This document shows positions 51,480-63,135 of a DNA stretch of 64,000 bases, one piece after another. The DNA comes from Doryteuthis pealeii (Eukaryota; Mollusca; Cephalopoda; Myopsida; Loliginidae), in NCBI GenBank assembly GCA_023376005.1, contig CM042151.1:73641707-73705706 (forward strand), written 5' to 3'. The notes under the pieces are model-generated. The model saw nothing but the letters and a program-made list of their open reading frames with translations. It had not been told where the DNA came from and ran no database searches. How positions within the stretch are numbered: the stretch's first letter is position 1; each line of letters starts with the position of its first letter. The position numbers and the translations under genes were made by a program.

Positions 51480-51700
51480 ATTTAGATCAGTGGTTCTCAA
51501 CTTTTTAATTTTTTTTATTTTACCTATGGAACCTTTTGATTGCTATTTTACTCTGGTAGACTCCCCATTGCCACTTGCTGTTTAAATTTCCTCTTGTATT
51601 TTTATAATATTCTTTGCTTTCCAGGACCCCCTCCAAAAAAAAGAAAGTTATATAGTCCCTGGGGTCCATATGGACCCTGGTTGAGAACCACTGATTTAGA
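51480..51700. repeat. Inverted repeat, small DNA element
   Basis: GATCAGTGGTTCTCAACTTT at 51484 is matched by GGTTGAGAACCACTGAT near 51681. CAGTGGTTCTCAA is a common hAT-MITE terminus in animals. Confidence 0.75.
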
Positions 51701-52793
51701 TGAAAAAATCAGTTAAATTTATTTATTCAATATTTTTACATTAACAAAATCCCAGTTACCTAAAGTAAGGCGAGAAGTTTAATCTACGGATGTCAATTTT
51801 AAACCATAAAAAAATGTTTAATCTGAATTATTTTTTCTTGTTAATTAACCACATCCTTAGAAGATTAACAACGAAAATGAATAAAGTTTTATTTTTAAAA
51901 ATGTCTAGAAAAGCAATATTGTACCTTATATGACCGTTTTGTTTTTTTTGTTTTTTATTTTTTTCAACTTCAAAAATAAGACACCGTAAAAACAAAATAA
52001 ATCGTTCTCATAAAAATTGTAAACAGAATCTAATTCACCATGGAATCATCTTTAAAACATGTAAAAATCATTTATTTGCACTTTCATTAAGGGAGTCAAT
52101 TTTTTTTAAAATGACAACAATAAAAAACAAACATTTTCTCTTCGGAATTTTAAAGTAAATGTCTTTTAAAAGAAATCTTCCATTGCTGTAAATATGGACA
52201 ATTTTATTAGCTGTTGTTTGGAGAATTTAAAGAAGAAAAAAAGAAGAAAACAAACCGGTGCTTTAGTAGGTACATCCCTAATGAAGGAAATGTCTGAAAC
52301 TTATTCTTATTTTGAGTGAAAATTTAATTATATTTTTCTTATTACCGCAAGCATTTTCTCAGTGGACTATTCTGTGGAAAGTACCGAAAGTTTTCGATTT
52401 GTGTCTTAATTTCATCCTTCAGAATTTTTTAAAATAATAGACAAATAAATATACTTCAAAAAAATCTTTTTTTTTTTTAATTACTAAATAATAATCGAAA
52501 AAAAAGTCGAAAATATTACGAATACGTCTGTAATTAATTTTTTTTTCAAATTTGGACTAAAAAAAAATTTACAAACAAGAAACTACATAGCATAAAAAGA
52601 TAATGTTAAATATTAAAAATAAATGAATAAATAAAAGCCACATACAAATTTACCATAAGAAAAATATCACTTCGTGAAAAAGGGAATATACGTATTTTTA
52701 ATCCGCTTGAAGAGACCCGAGGAATCAGTTTAGGAAGTCGGCGGTGTATGACTAAATATTATCCCCAACAACAAAATTGATTTCTTACAAATA
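51701..52793. other. AT-rich non-coding stretch
   Basis: No gene is seen. The part near 52730-52790 occurs inverted near 9720-9790. Confidence 0.45.
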
Positions 52794-54392
52794 AAGTATT
52801 GTAGGTACCACCAATTTGACCCTGTGCAATTTACCCCCCCCCTACATTTAACACAATGAAACTTGCAGAAAAATTAATATTTTCTTAAAAATTTTTTTCC
52901 ATTCGAAAGAAAAAACATTAAATAAACTCCTGATGATTTTTTAAATTTTTTATCAGCATACGAAAATAATGAAAATTATGATTGAAAAACAATGTTTTCA
53001 TTTTTGCACTGTTAAATCAACTGAAATTTAACGTAGCTAAAAACAAGTTACGATAAGAGGATTTTAAAAAAATTCTATGAAAAATCAATTAATGGTCCAA
53101 TTTTAACGAAAATTTCCATAAATGTTTACCATTGGATGTAAATACATCTGAAATAGTTTTTTCTAAAATATATTAGGGGAAATATTTTTTACGATGTCTA
53201 TCACCCCCCCTATTTTATTTTATGAGATAAAAAAAAAATGATGTGGAAAAAAAATTGGTACTTTTTTCTATAAAGATAAGAGTCTGAATAACTATATCAA
53301 TGAAATTGTATAACGTACCGAATTATATTTTTTTTAGGAAAAAATAATGAAATCGGAAATAAAAAGTGCAAAAAAAATATCATAATATTAATATTTGAAA
53401 ACTTTTTTTTCTTATGTAATTGGTATGTACTATATTCTATTAAATTGTCAAAAAAAAAATTTTTTTTTAAGAAATTAATTTTACGAGATTTTCAATCTTT
53501 TGTGTGATTAAATATTTTTATTTTCTGCGTGAAATAAATTAATTTTTTTTTTTCCTGTGGAAAAAAATCAAAATTTTCACGGATATTTAAAAACATGAAT
53601 TTTAGAATTCAGGTGAACTAAAAGTTGGTCTGATCCGTGCTCGATTAATATTTTTAAAAGAATTTGTAATTTTTATTGTTGAATAGTAATGTGTGATTCT
53701 TAGAATGTACGGAAGAGCAAAACTGACATGACGAGACGCTTCTCGGTAACTAAAGTTTGTTTTTCTGAGCGTAAAAAATATTTTATTTAACTTTTACGAC
53801 CAATTAGAATAAAAATAATATATTGAATGATTGTTTTATCAGTTTTTCTCTTAGAAAAAATATTCAAATTTTCATTTTATTTTCGATTTTAAGAATTAAT
53901 ACTAAAACCGAAGACATTTTTAACGTCAATTTCACTGCGAAATTTTAAGATTAAAGTTTTTCAAGTTTTTATTCATAGTAAATTGTAATATTAAAGTTTT
54001 TAAAGATTTTATTAATTTTAAATTGTAATATTAAGTTTTTAAAGATTTTATTCATTTTAATAGAAAAAATTTGGCTAAAAAAGTTTGTCTGTTACACCCA
54101 TCCGTACTTAGATGCATAACTGTAAGAGGGTAATAATATGTATTTCTTTCTCTCTAAATCGCGGCCTGAAAATTACCCTTTCGCACGTAATATGGATAGG
54201 TTTGTTTATTTTTTAAGATAACGATGTAATTTTTCCCAATCGGATAATTTGATCTTTGAATTAACTATTTTTCTTTGTAACAACCCTGTACGATCTTTTT
54301 TTTAACGAGATTTTTGATAAACAAAGTTCGGAAATATCGATTTCCGTTTTATTCAAGATGACCTAAACGGTCTGGTGGTACCTAAAGTATTG
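52794..54392. mobile_element. TAGGTACC DNA transposon, non-autonomous, 8-bp TSD
   Basis: The element (52802-54384, 1583 bp) has inverted ends TAGGTACCACCA and TSD AAGTATTG at 52794-52801 and 54385-54392. It contains no transposase-sized frame. Large parts match 10088-11260. An 8-bp TSD suggests mobilisation by a hAT-like enzyme, but the ends are not typical hAT ends. Confidence 0.85.
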
Positions 54393-55260
54393 ATAAAAAG
54401 AAAATGCTATTGAATTTTAACTTGATTACCTGCACCAACCATGCGATCAAATCAAAAATTAATATTTCCAAAAAATGTTTTAAGTGTTTATTTATTAAAA
54501 AAGAATAATAATAACAATAATATTAATTTATCGTTAGTGCAAAATTATTTTTTCATATATGCCATGGTATATAATGAAAAAATAATTAAAAAATAATGAA
54601 AAAATAATATTAACAACAATATCATGAAATAACTATTTTATAGTCAAAAACTATTTTAATATAAAAAACGTGTCTTTTGTTTGTTAATAACATGTACAAA
54701 CTATTTGTTTAATCTATCGTAAGTGCAAAAACTAGATAAAGTTTATGGAGATTTTGCACTTCCTAAAATGCGTTTTTGACAAAATGAATTTAGCCCCCCC
54801 CCCCCCAAAAAAAATAATTTACCAAAAATCAGGGAATTATCGGATTTTAATTAAATTTCCAGTGTTTATTTATCAATGAATGATCTTCATAATAATACAT
54901 TATTTATTTTATTTCAAAACTTTCTCATTTTTTCAAGTCACTTAATTTTGACCCCCCTTATGTTGGGGGCGTAACATTTTTTTGAGTTGATCTTATACTG
55001 TACTAATTGGCTATTATCTTATAAAAGAAAAAAATTATACATCGATATTTTTTCTGCTTAAAAAGGGGGGGGGCTTTTCAATAGAGTTTTTCTTCAAAAA
55101 GTATACTTTGATATAATAAAATAAGGTTTGCATTAAATATATATTTATTTCTAGAATCTAAATATATAACATTTTAAACTTATTCATATTTTAATTGAAT
55201 TTATATATATTAATTTTATATATTAATTTTTCATAGCAAAAATACTTGAATCGTGAGTTG
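54393..55260. repeat. AT-rich debris with foldback arm
   Basis: ACCAAAAATCAGGGAATTAT near 54823 starts a copy of the 11281 family. Only fragments of the second arm are visible. Confidence 0.5.
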
Positions 55261-55630
55261 AATCTTCGTGGGATGCCCCATTTAAATCCCTATGTAAAGA
55301 AAAAAAAATAGAACTTGCATTGATCCAGCTACTCTGAAAAGAAATGTTAATTGTCTACTATCTAAAATATTAAATGAAAAAAAAATTATGCTGTTATCAT
55401 TTAAATTTCATTTTTTTGATTATCTTCACAAATATAAATCAATCTCTATTATTTTTTCTCAAAAACCAAGCCCTGGTGATACCTAATGTGTATATACATT
55501 TACTTTATGGTTAATTGTTTTATTGTTGAAGTTTCCTCCGGACATAAACAAACACACAACTACCCTTTATATATGTATAGATGAAATTGCAAATCATTGT
55601 TTCTTAATTAAATAGCTCCTCTTGATTTTT

Positions 55631-55894
55631 GTTTCATTTTGTGGAAATTCTTAGAGTCCTGCTAGTTAAATGTATTCTTGTTAGCAAAATATAAATATGT
55701 GACATTGTAAGCTCTTTTGTTTCATTTTGTGGAAATTCTTAGAGTCCTGCTAGTTAAATGTATTCTTGTTAGCAAAATATAAATATGTGACATTGTAAGC
55801 TCTTTTGTTTCATTTTGTGGAAATTCTTAGAGTCCTGCTAGTTAAATGTATTCTTGTTAGCAAAATATAAATAGGTGACATTGTAAGCTCTTTT
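55631..55894. repeat. 88-bp tandem repeat, three copies
   Basis: The unit begins GTTTCATTTTGTGGAAATTC at 55631, 55719 and 55807. Copies are nearly identical, which points to recent expansion. Confidence 0.9.
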
Positions 55895-55939
55895 GCTCCT
55901 GGGTGCACAGGTGCAATAATACATATGCTGGTCTATATG

Positions 55940-56032
55940 AGTATGTAGAGTGGAGGCGATATTTATAATTCTCTTTTTCTCCAAGTATCCTAAGTTCTTC
56001 TCGATTCAGTAGTTCAATTCCCTTCATCATTC
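55940..56032 (-). pseudogene. LINE reverse transcriptase, downstream piece
   Basis: On the minus strand it reads MKGIELLNREELRILGEKEN, the LINE segment that normally follows KKGK. It is separated from 56895-57105 by the solo LTR. Confidence 0.78.
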
Positions 56033-56895
56033 TGTTATATCAGAGAGAAGATATCTCTTATGATTCACAATTCTTACTCACAAAATACACCTCGCTAGCA
56101 TAAAAACATCAAAACTCAATTCGGAGGCAACAAGCGGAAATGAACTCAATGGTACCCAATCACGAAGTGACCAATTCGGCGCAGTTCTGCGCATAGGCTC
56201 GGATTGAGTTACACTTGAAAGGAATTCCAAAACAACAAAAAAAATAATATTGTAAGGAATCCGGATTTTCAGCCAAAAAAAAACTGTCCCGCTAAAACAC
56301 CTCAAAGGCATTCTGGAGCCGATCTCGTAGCATATAAGCTCGGGTATTTTGAGAATCGGCAGTTGACGGACGGCCTGGACGCCGAGAACTTCACCAGGCG
56401 GGCAGGATCAAAAGGCCGCTATTTTCCACTACCTTCCCTGACCATCACCATCACTATTCCACTGGGTTCCTGACTTGTTCCCTACACCAAGTGACCGTAT
56501 CAACCCACAACTACTACCTCACGCCTCGCACCAGGCCAAGAGAGATTACTGACGTATTATCATACGCTACCCACTACAACTCACTGAGATATTCCTGACT
56601 TATTTCCCGCACCAAGTGACCGTATCAACTCAACTTCTACTACCTCACGCCTCGCACCAGGCCAAGAGAGACTCCTGACGTATCATCATACGATACCCAC
56701 ACCTCACCGACCCCACGGCCATTCCTGACTTACGACCCCTCGGCCACTCCTGAGAACTACTACTGTTATCTGCGGCGACAACAACAACGTTTTCACACTC
56801 ATTATTTAAATAAACGATTTTTATCAAATTCATCTTGTCCATTATTCTTCTTTGCAAACCATACGCTTTTAAGGATACCTAAGATATATCAATTC
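56029..56895 (+). mobile_element. Solo LTR, family S, 4-bp TSD ATTC
   Basis: The 859-bp LTR (56033-56891) starts TGTTATATCAGAG and ends GATATATCA, with ATTC at 56029-56032 and 56892-56895. It is longer than the copy at 3642-4418 because about 130 bases (CCAAGTGACCGTATCAAC to AGGCCAAGAGAGA) are tandemly duplicated. CATATAAGC and AATAAACG are at the same relative places as in the other copy. Confidence 0.9.
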
Positions 56896-57105
56896 CATTT
56901 TTTTCCTTTCTTCATCACGAGCATGGCACACTTGTCAATGCCGAATTCCATTCCTATATTTTGGCTGCAGATTCTTGTGGTTTGTATAAGGGTTTCCAGT
57001 TCTTTTTCCATTTTGGCAAACATTTTGATGTCATCCATGTACATGAGATGATTTATTTTTTCCTGTGATTTTGTAAATTTGCATTTCACATATGGTTACC
57101 ACCGT
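56895..57105 (-). pseudogene. LINE reverse transcriptase fragment with YMDD box
   Basis: Residues HLMYMDDIKMFAK contain the catalytic YxDD box. ELETLIQTTRICSQNIGMEF and KCAMLVMKKGKKWN follow. This is the RT core end of a non-LTR retrotransposon. It continues at 55940-56032 beyond the solo LTR. Confidence 0.83.
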
Positions 57106-57489
57106 AAGAAATGGATACATCGGGATGAGTGTAAATCCTGAATGAGGCAGTTTGCATTTCCCATAGTGTAACTGTCGCTAAATTGACCAGTTAGCTATAT
57201 CTTATTTTAACTTTTAATGTCCTATACCGCATCATTCCACCCAGCCAGAAGTCACATTTATTTACATAATCTACCCCAAATGATAACCTTTGTTTAAATG
57301 AAATATCAAACATATTTAGAAGTCTTTGATTTAAGGGAAATAACAAGTAACTTTAAATGAAAAGGCTATTTTAGCCATTTTTTAAAATAAATCCTTATAG
57401 GAATGGGGCTCTGAATTTGGAAAATTCTCAACAGGATGTTAAGAGTTAATATAGTTATTTTTTATTTATCAATTTAACTACAACCAGAA

Positions 57490-57960
57490 TATCCAATCTG
57501 AGGGAAATTTAGAGGCTTTTATTAATTCCATTTTGTGCTAAGCATTAGTTGTTGTGGACTATGAGACAGTGAATGGAAATGGTAAGGGGAATTTATACAC
57601 AAGCTTGTGACAGAGAACACGAGGTGAGTTGCGAACGTCAAGGCCTGCCATATTCTTGAAGGAAGCGGGCAAGCTTTGCCTGACATGTCGGACTGTAGAA
57701 TCGAACCCACTTCCTTCAGAATGCAAACATTGTCACCGAAGTTGAGAAGCTACAGTCCCGGATGTAAGCGCCAGGTGCCTGGATGATAGCTATGAGGATT
57801 CCGGCGGCCGGGTTTGGCTCGAGAATTTCGTGTGGGGCGCAGACACCCGGATGTTGAGGAGAAATTAGTATAAGTAGAATTGGGGTGATGACAGCAGGCG
57901 AGTCGCGATTTTTGAGTTGATAAAGATTTTTTGACGACGACATTGTCAATAAGTTGAATA
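57490..57960 (-). other. Unrecognised transcript-like unit, 77-codon frame
   Basis: The minus-strand frame 57949-57716 starts MTMSSSKNLYQLKN and is followed by GC-richer sequence (GGCCGCCGGAATCC near 57805), then an AATAAAAGCC polyadenylation-like signal near 57510. Base composition is unlike its neighbours. It may be a retroposed cDNA or an LTR. I do not recognise the protein. Confidence 0.4.
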
Positions 57961-58159
57961 TTTATTATTTTTACCCTCTATTTTTCTTTTTTCTCATTCA
58001 GTTTTTGCTGTCGGTTAGAAGAATTTGTGCCATTTCTTTCTTATGTTCTATTTCTTTTGAAAAGTATTTGCTGTTATCTTTTATTGAATGTAATTTGTTT
58101 TTCCTAGTACAGTTTCACGGTATCTAATAAGATAAAGTTAATGACATCAGTAAGAAACA

Positions 58160-58345
58160 TCAGTATTCTGTTGTATGAAAACTAGTGGCAGTAAAACATA
58201 GCACTAATATCATTGGGAAAGGTATGCATCCATCTATTCTCCCACCAGTCATTGCTAAATAGTAGGGCAAACTGGTTTCTTTAATGAAGGAAAACTCTGA
58301 ACTCAAACCTGTTAAACTTTGCTTAAGAAATTCATCTTTTGTCAC
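58160..58345 (+). mobile_element. SINE-C fragment
   Basis: GGGAAAGGTATGCATCCATC, TAAATAGTAGGGCAAAC and GAAAACTCTGAACTCAAACC match the SINE-C body at 51.2 kb. Confidence 0.65.
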
Positions 58346-58442
58346 ATTCTCCTAATGTTGAAGGGCTGGTTAATATGTATATAAGTATTTATGCAAAGCA
58401 TATTTGTATGGATTTTAATCATATCATCAGCATTGGCTTTTT

Positions 58443-59496
58443 ACTATAGAAAGTGGAGAGGCTGCAAGTTTGGAAAAATACTAAATGAAAAATTATCATG
58501 AACAGAATATTAAATAAAATATATCTTACATTTTATATTATTTGTATTATTCAGACTATTGTCCTCATCTCCTCAAACAAAGGAACCCCTCATCGAACTT
58601 GGGAACCTTCTCTTTGAACTCAGGAACTTTCATGTCATAATTGGGAGCCTTCACTATAGAAAGTGGAGAGGCTGCAAGTTTGGAAAAATACTAAATGAAA
58701 ATTATCATGAACAGAATATTAAATAAAATATATCTTACATCTTTTATATTATTTGTATTATTCAGACTATTGTCCTCATCTCCTCAAACAAAGGAACCCC
58801 CTCATCGAACTTGGGAACCTTCTCTTTGAACTCAGGAACCTTCATGTCATAATTGGGAGCCTTCACTATAGAAAGTGGAGAGGCGGCAAGTTTGGAAAAA
58901 TACTAAATGAAAAATTATCATGAACAGAATATTAAATAAAATATATCTTACATCTTTTGTATTATTTGTATTATTCAGACTATTGTCCTCATCTCCTCAA
59001 ACAAAGGAACCCCCTCATCGAACTTGGGAACCTTCTCTTTGAACTCAGGAACCTTCATGTCATAATTGGGAGCCTTCACTATAGAAAGTGGAGAGGCTGC
59101 AAGTTTGGAAAAATACTAAATGAAAAATTATCATGAACAGAATATTAAATAAAATATATCTTACATCTTTTGTATTATTTGTATTATTCAGACTATTGTC
59201 CTCATCTCCTCAAACAAAGGAACCCCCTCATCGAACTTGGGAACCTTCTCTTTGAACTCAGGAACCTTCATGTCATAATTGGGAGCCTTCACTATAGAAA
59301 GTGGAGAGGCTACAAGTTTGGAAAAATACTAAATGAAAAATTATCATGAACAGAATATTAAATAAAATATATCTTACATTATTTGTATTATTCAGACTAT
59401 TGTCCTCATCTCCTCAAACAAAGGAACCCCCTCATCGAACTTGGGAACCTTCTCTTTGAACTCAGGAACCTTCATGTCATAATTGGGAGCCTTCAC
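58443..59496. repeat. 212-bp satellite, five copies
   Basis: ACTATAGAAAGTGGAGAGG starts units at 58443, 58653, 58865, 59078 and 59291 (periods 210, 212, 213, 213). Each unit holds an inverted SINE-G piece (TTCAGACTATTGTCCTCATC, GAACTCAGGAACCTTCATG) with the ribozyme-like core deleted. Copies are almost identical. Confidence 0.92.
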
Positions 59497-59499
59497 GGA

Positions 59500-59870
59500 T
59501 CTTCAAACCTAACACTTTATTCAATCCACAATAAAAATTTAAAAAAAACCTACACAATCAAACACATATTAACAGAATGTAGCAACCTAAAACAAATACG
59601 AAAAAAATACTATCAAACAACAAATCTAAAACAGATATTCTACCAAATAAATCCAGAAAAATTACTCGGATACATAAAAGAAGCACACATCTACAACAAA
59701 ATCTAAAAATCTTAAAAAAAAATGAAAACACAAAAATATGTAAAAAAAAAAAAATCTTTAGAAAATTAAACATTATCACCAATTCATTTCAAAAACGTAG
59801 TCGGCATTAAATGACCCATTGAGGTTGATATGTCGTAAAACAAGAACAAAATCAAATCAAAAATCAAATA
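59500..59870 (+). pseudogene. LINE ORF2 C-terminus and 3' UTR
   Basis: TYTIKHILTECSNLKQIRKK and QINPEKLLGYIKEAHIYNKI are the C-terminal end of a LINE ORF2 protein with the usual H..LxxC zinc-like motif. The 3' UTR ends TGACCCATTGAGGTTGATAT then GTCGTAAAACAAGAAC. The 5' end is truncated at the satellite. The inverse copy at 63600-64000 extends further. Confidence 0.8.
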
Positions 59871-59934
59871 AAAATGAGGACAATAATCCAAATGATACAA
59901 ATTATAAAGTCTCATCTCAAAAATTCAGAGAAAT

Positions 59935-60092
59935 AGGATCTTGCATCTTATTTGTTATTAGTTTATTTACTGCAAAAAAAAAAATAAAAAAAATAGGATC
60001 TTGCATCTTATTTGTTATTAGTTTATTTACTGCAAAAAAAAAAAAAAAAAATAGGATCTTGCATCTTATTTGTTATTAGTTTATTTACTGCA
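59935..60092. repeat. About 58-bp tandem repeat, three copies
   Basis: AGGATCTTGCATCTTATTTG starts near 59937, 59995 and 60053, each followed by an A-run of different length. Polymerase slippage is likely. Confidence 0.85.
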
Positions 60093-60221
60093 AAACAAAA
60101 AAACCCAAAACAAGGTGAATACTCTGTAGATTTGCTAATTCTACAATTTTTTCCAGGGATAATGAATGATTTTCGTTTCCATGACAACCTGGACTTATTA
60201 CATCATCTTTAGACAAACACT

Positions 60222-60492
60222 GTCATTCATCAGGTCTGTATGGACACAGGATGCCATGCAAGGGACCTCCCAGTAGTGATGACTGATACGTGGGGGTGAT
60301 AAGAGAGAGTCATGGGAATCCATGCTGTTAGCACAACTTGATGATCATGATCCGCAAACTGTCATTCATCAGGTCTGTATGGACACTGGATGCCATGCAA
60401 GGGACTTCCTAGTAGTGATGACTAATAGGTAAGGGTGATAAGAGAGAGAGTCATGGGAATCCATGCTGTTAGCACAACTTGATGATCATGAT
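60222..60492. repeat. About 138-bp tandem duplication
   Basis: CTGTCATTCATCAGGTCTGT starts at about 60220 and 60358, and CACAACTTGATGATCATGAT ends each copy. The two copies differ at a few bases. Confidence 0.87.
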
Positions 60493-60576
60493 AAGGATTT
60501 CTAATATATTTTGCATTTCGCTACAATTTTATTATATTTGGAAATATATTCATGTGTTACATAATTATAAAAGTAA

Positions 60577-60818
60577 AGTCAACGGGGTGGCCTAATGTCG
60601 GCATCAGCCAGTCAGCGAGGGAGTCTATCCCCTTTTCAATAGCGCTAGACCAAGGAGATTGTTTTAGCATCTGAGGTGGAGCACCACACCTACTATCAGC
60701 TCCTTACTTTACCGCACAGATCTCTGTGCTACTCATACGCTGAGTTGGCGAGGACCGTTATCGAACTAGGAACGTTGTGGTTTCTAGCCGAACGCTCTAC
60801 CGACTGAGCTAACCCAGC
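60577..60818 (-). mobile_element. SINE-A copy
   Basis: The minus strand begins GGTTAGCTCAGTCGGTAGAG; the body is as in the other copies and ends GACATTAGGCCACCCCG. Confidence 0.88.
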
Positions 60819-61730
60819 CCATTGTAAATTATTATTATAGGATTGGATAATTAAGGGTTACAAAAAATTAGTTTTAGTAAAAGTAAATTATGAGTGAAAA
60901 AGAAAGAAATATTTTGGAAAAATATTTTGAAAGGAAGAATCTAGCTGGAATGCATTTTGTGAATTGTTTGTTTAAATTGTTTGTTTGAAATTCCTAATCA
61001 GAGAAAATGCCAGATTGAATATTTTGGGGAGAATCAAAACATTGGAAAGGATTGTTTGGTTAAAATTCCAATGTACTTATATAATACATATAACAATATA
61101 CAATGGAATTAAAATAATGACTTAAGAAAATAATCAGCTGATTAACAGTAATTATAAAAGAAGGGGTGAATAGTCAAAGGAGAAGGGGAGTGAAGGAAGA
61201 AAGGGTCTGGAAAAGCAAACACAATGTAGACATATTAGCCTATCCAAGGTAAGCAGCCGGCCTTTCTTTCTTTCTTTCTTTCCTCTTCCCAAGTTTGACA
61301 CTTAACTGACAGGTGAGAAAGTCCTAACTTTACTACATCTAATTATGCTGATTCTGTAATTATAAACTTCTCTCCCTCTCTCTGCATTGATGACTGCTAG
61401 ACTGATCCCAGCCATAATAAATATTGTTGACAAGAGTTGTGGTTGAGTTTGTTTGTAATCAGAAGTTTTTTGGTTAGTTGATTTATCTTAACAGTATTTT
61501 AGCCCCATACCTCCTGATTTTGAATTTAGTGTTTTTCCTTCTAGACTGGCCAGGATACATTTCCAGGAGGAAGAATCATCTCACTGTACAGCTAACTCTC
61601 CGCTGGTCAATAAGACACAGGGGCACTGAAGAAGGGATACAAATACTGTATAAAAATAACTTTAGTGCCTTTCAAATTGACCATCACTGATGGTCCATCC
61701 TAGCTGAGAACTCTGACACTTCACATCTCA
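60819..61730. other. Non-coding stretch
   Basis: A (TTTC)n run lies near 61262 and a SINE-C scrap near 61520-61560. No gene is recognised. Confidence 0.45.
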
Positions 61731-61734
61731 ACAC

Positions 61735-61875
61735 CAACCATATTAGTATTATTTGGACTATTGTCCTCATCTTCATTATTACCTGTACAACGTTTTGATA
61801 AAAATGAAGAAAAGGACAATAGTCTGAATAATACAAATAATAATAATTATCAAGCCTCATCTCAAAAATTCAGAA
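61735..61875. mobile_element. Inverted pair of SINE-G tails
   Basis: A minus tail (TTTGGACTATTGTCCTCATC) meets a plus tail (GGACAATAGTCTGAATAATA) about 25 bases apart. Confidence 0.65.
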
Positions 61876-62054
61876 AAATATCAACCATATTGTCTCCTTC
61901 TTTGAAAAAACCTGCAGGGTGACCCTTAAGGACAAAATATGCGTAGGAAGAGCTGCAACACTGTGCCATAAAACCTCGACCAGATCTTTTTTGGAACACT
62001 TTGTTTTTCCTATATATGTAGAAAGTTTTGTAGAAAAAACAAGATGTTAAAGTT

Positions 62055-62106
62055 TTGCTGACAGAAATCTGTTTCGACATTATGAATATGTCTTTATCAA
62101 AGCAAC
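62055..62106 (-). ncRNA. Decayed hammerhead-like motif
   Basis: The mirror copy of 62374-62425, with the same two core substitutions. Confidence 0.45.
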
Positions 62107-62373
62107 ATTGTAAGCGGAAAAAACGAAATAAATATATCATTAATTACGAGGCACAGAACGCTCTCGATCAGTACCGGAATTTTTGATATTCATATACATT
62201 TTTACTCCAAACTCTTTTGAGCTTTTTTATGATAAAAATGCTTATAATTTAAAATAAAATCCATTTTATTTTTAACAATAAATACGTATTTTTAAATTAA
62301 AAAAAAATATATCAAGAGCGTTCTGTGCCTCGTAATTAATGATATATTTATTTTGTTTTTTCTGCTTACAATG

Positions 62374-62425
62374 TTGCTTTGATAAAGACATATTCATAAT
62401 GTCGAAACAGATTTCTGTCAGCAAA
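62374..62425 (+). ncRNA. Decayed hammerhead-like motif
   Basis: Stem I TTGCT/AGCAA, stem II GACAT/ATGTC, GAAA, stem III ACAGA/TCTGT and the triplet GUC are all present. The core reads TTGATAA in place of CTGATGA, changing two invariant bases (C3 and G8), so it should not cleave. Confidence 0.5.
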
Positions 62426-62495
62426 ACTTTTAACATCTTGTTTTTTTCTACAAAACTTTCTACACATATTGTCAGATTTAATATCCATTTTTACC

Positions 62496-62500
<5 letters not shown>

Positions 62501-62532
<32 letters not shown>
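62501..62532. repeat. (TA)n microsatellite
   Basis: About 16 TA units. Confidence 0.9.
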
Positions 62533-62535
<3 letters not shown>

Positions 62536-62679
62536 AAATTTTTGGTACAACTCAATTTATACAAAAGCTTGAACAATATCATATTTGATTAAATGTTGAT
62601 CAGCTTTTTAAATGAAATGTTTAAAAAGAGGTGAAAGAAAATGGAGAACTTAAGGGCCCTTTCAACTGTTGAGACATGC

Positions 62680-63135
62680 AATACTCCACTTTGGCCCTAT
62701 CTTGGGCTAGACGGGCGGTCGGAGAGCCCCCTCCAATCAATCGGCTGGTCACGTCAAGCCCTAGCACCTATATGATTTTCCCAACCCTATTGCCCTTATG
62801 GCAAGCCCCAACCCCTTTTTATCATATGGGTGCTAGAAGGCAGTGACTGAGGGTCTTCATGTCCTGGGAATGACGTTAAACTCTATCTGATGGTGAGGTT
62901 CCAGTTTTGGAGGTTTGGGGAATGTGGAGCACCCCTTCATCACCATTGCTCCCTGGTCCACTCTGACCCGGAGTGATAGTACCTGTTAGGGTCCCATCTA
63001 TGGGTTAAATAGAAAAATGTATTTAGAAAAAAATTGTATTATCCATTAAGAATTGATTTATTTCAAAACTTTATCGGTATTAAATGACCCATTGAGGTTG
63101 ATATGCCGTAAAACAAAACAAAACCAAACCAATCA
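62680..63135 (+). mobile_element. Family B copy
   Basis: Matches 26785-27215 closely (GGGCTAGACGGGCGGTCGGAG-type body, ending GACCCATTGAGGTTGATATG then CCGTAAAAC). Confidence 0.85.

Larger units (their letters stand above)
62016..62467. repeat. Inverted repeat with decayed hammerhead in each arm
   Basis: Arms of about 150 bases (62016-62166 and 62311-62467) flank a 145-base AT-rich loop. Each arm holds the motif described at 62374-62425. Matching short frames on both strands are by-products. Confidence 0.87.

Noticed and set aside
58443..59496. CRISPR-like array
   Set aside because: The unit is fully repeated without unique spacers; it is a satellite in eukaryotic DNA.
61862..62533. Two similar small proteins on opposite strands
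   Set aside because: They are the two arms of one inverted repeat.
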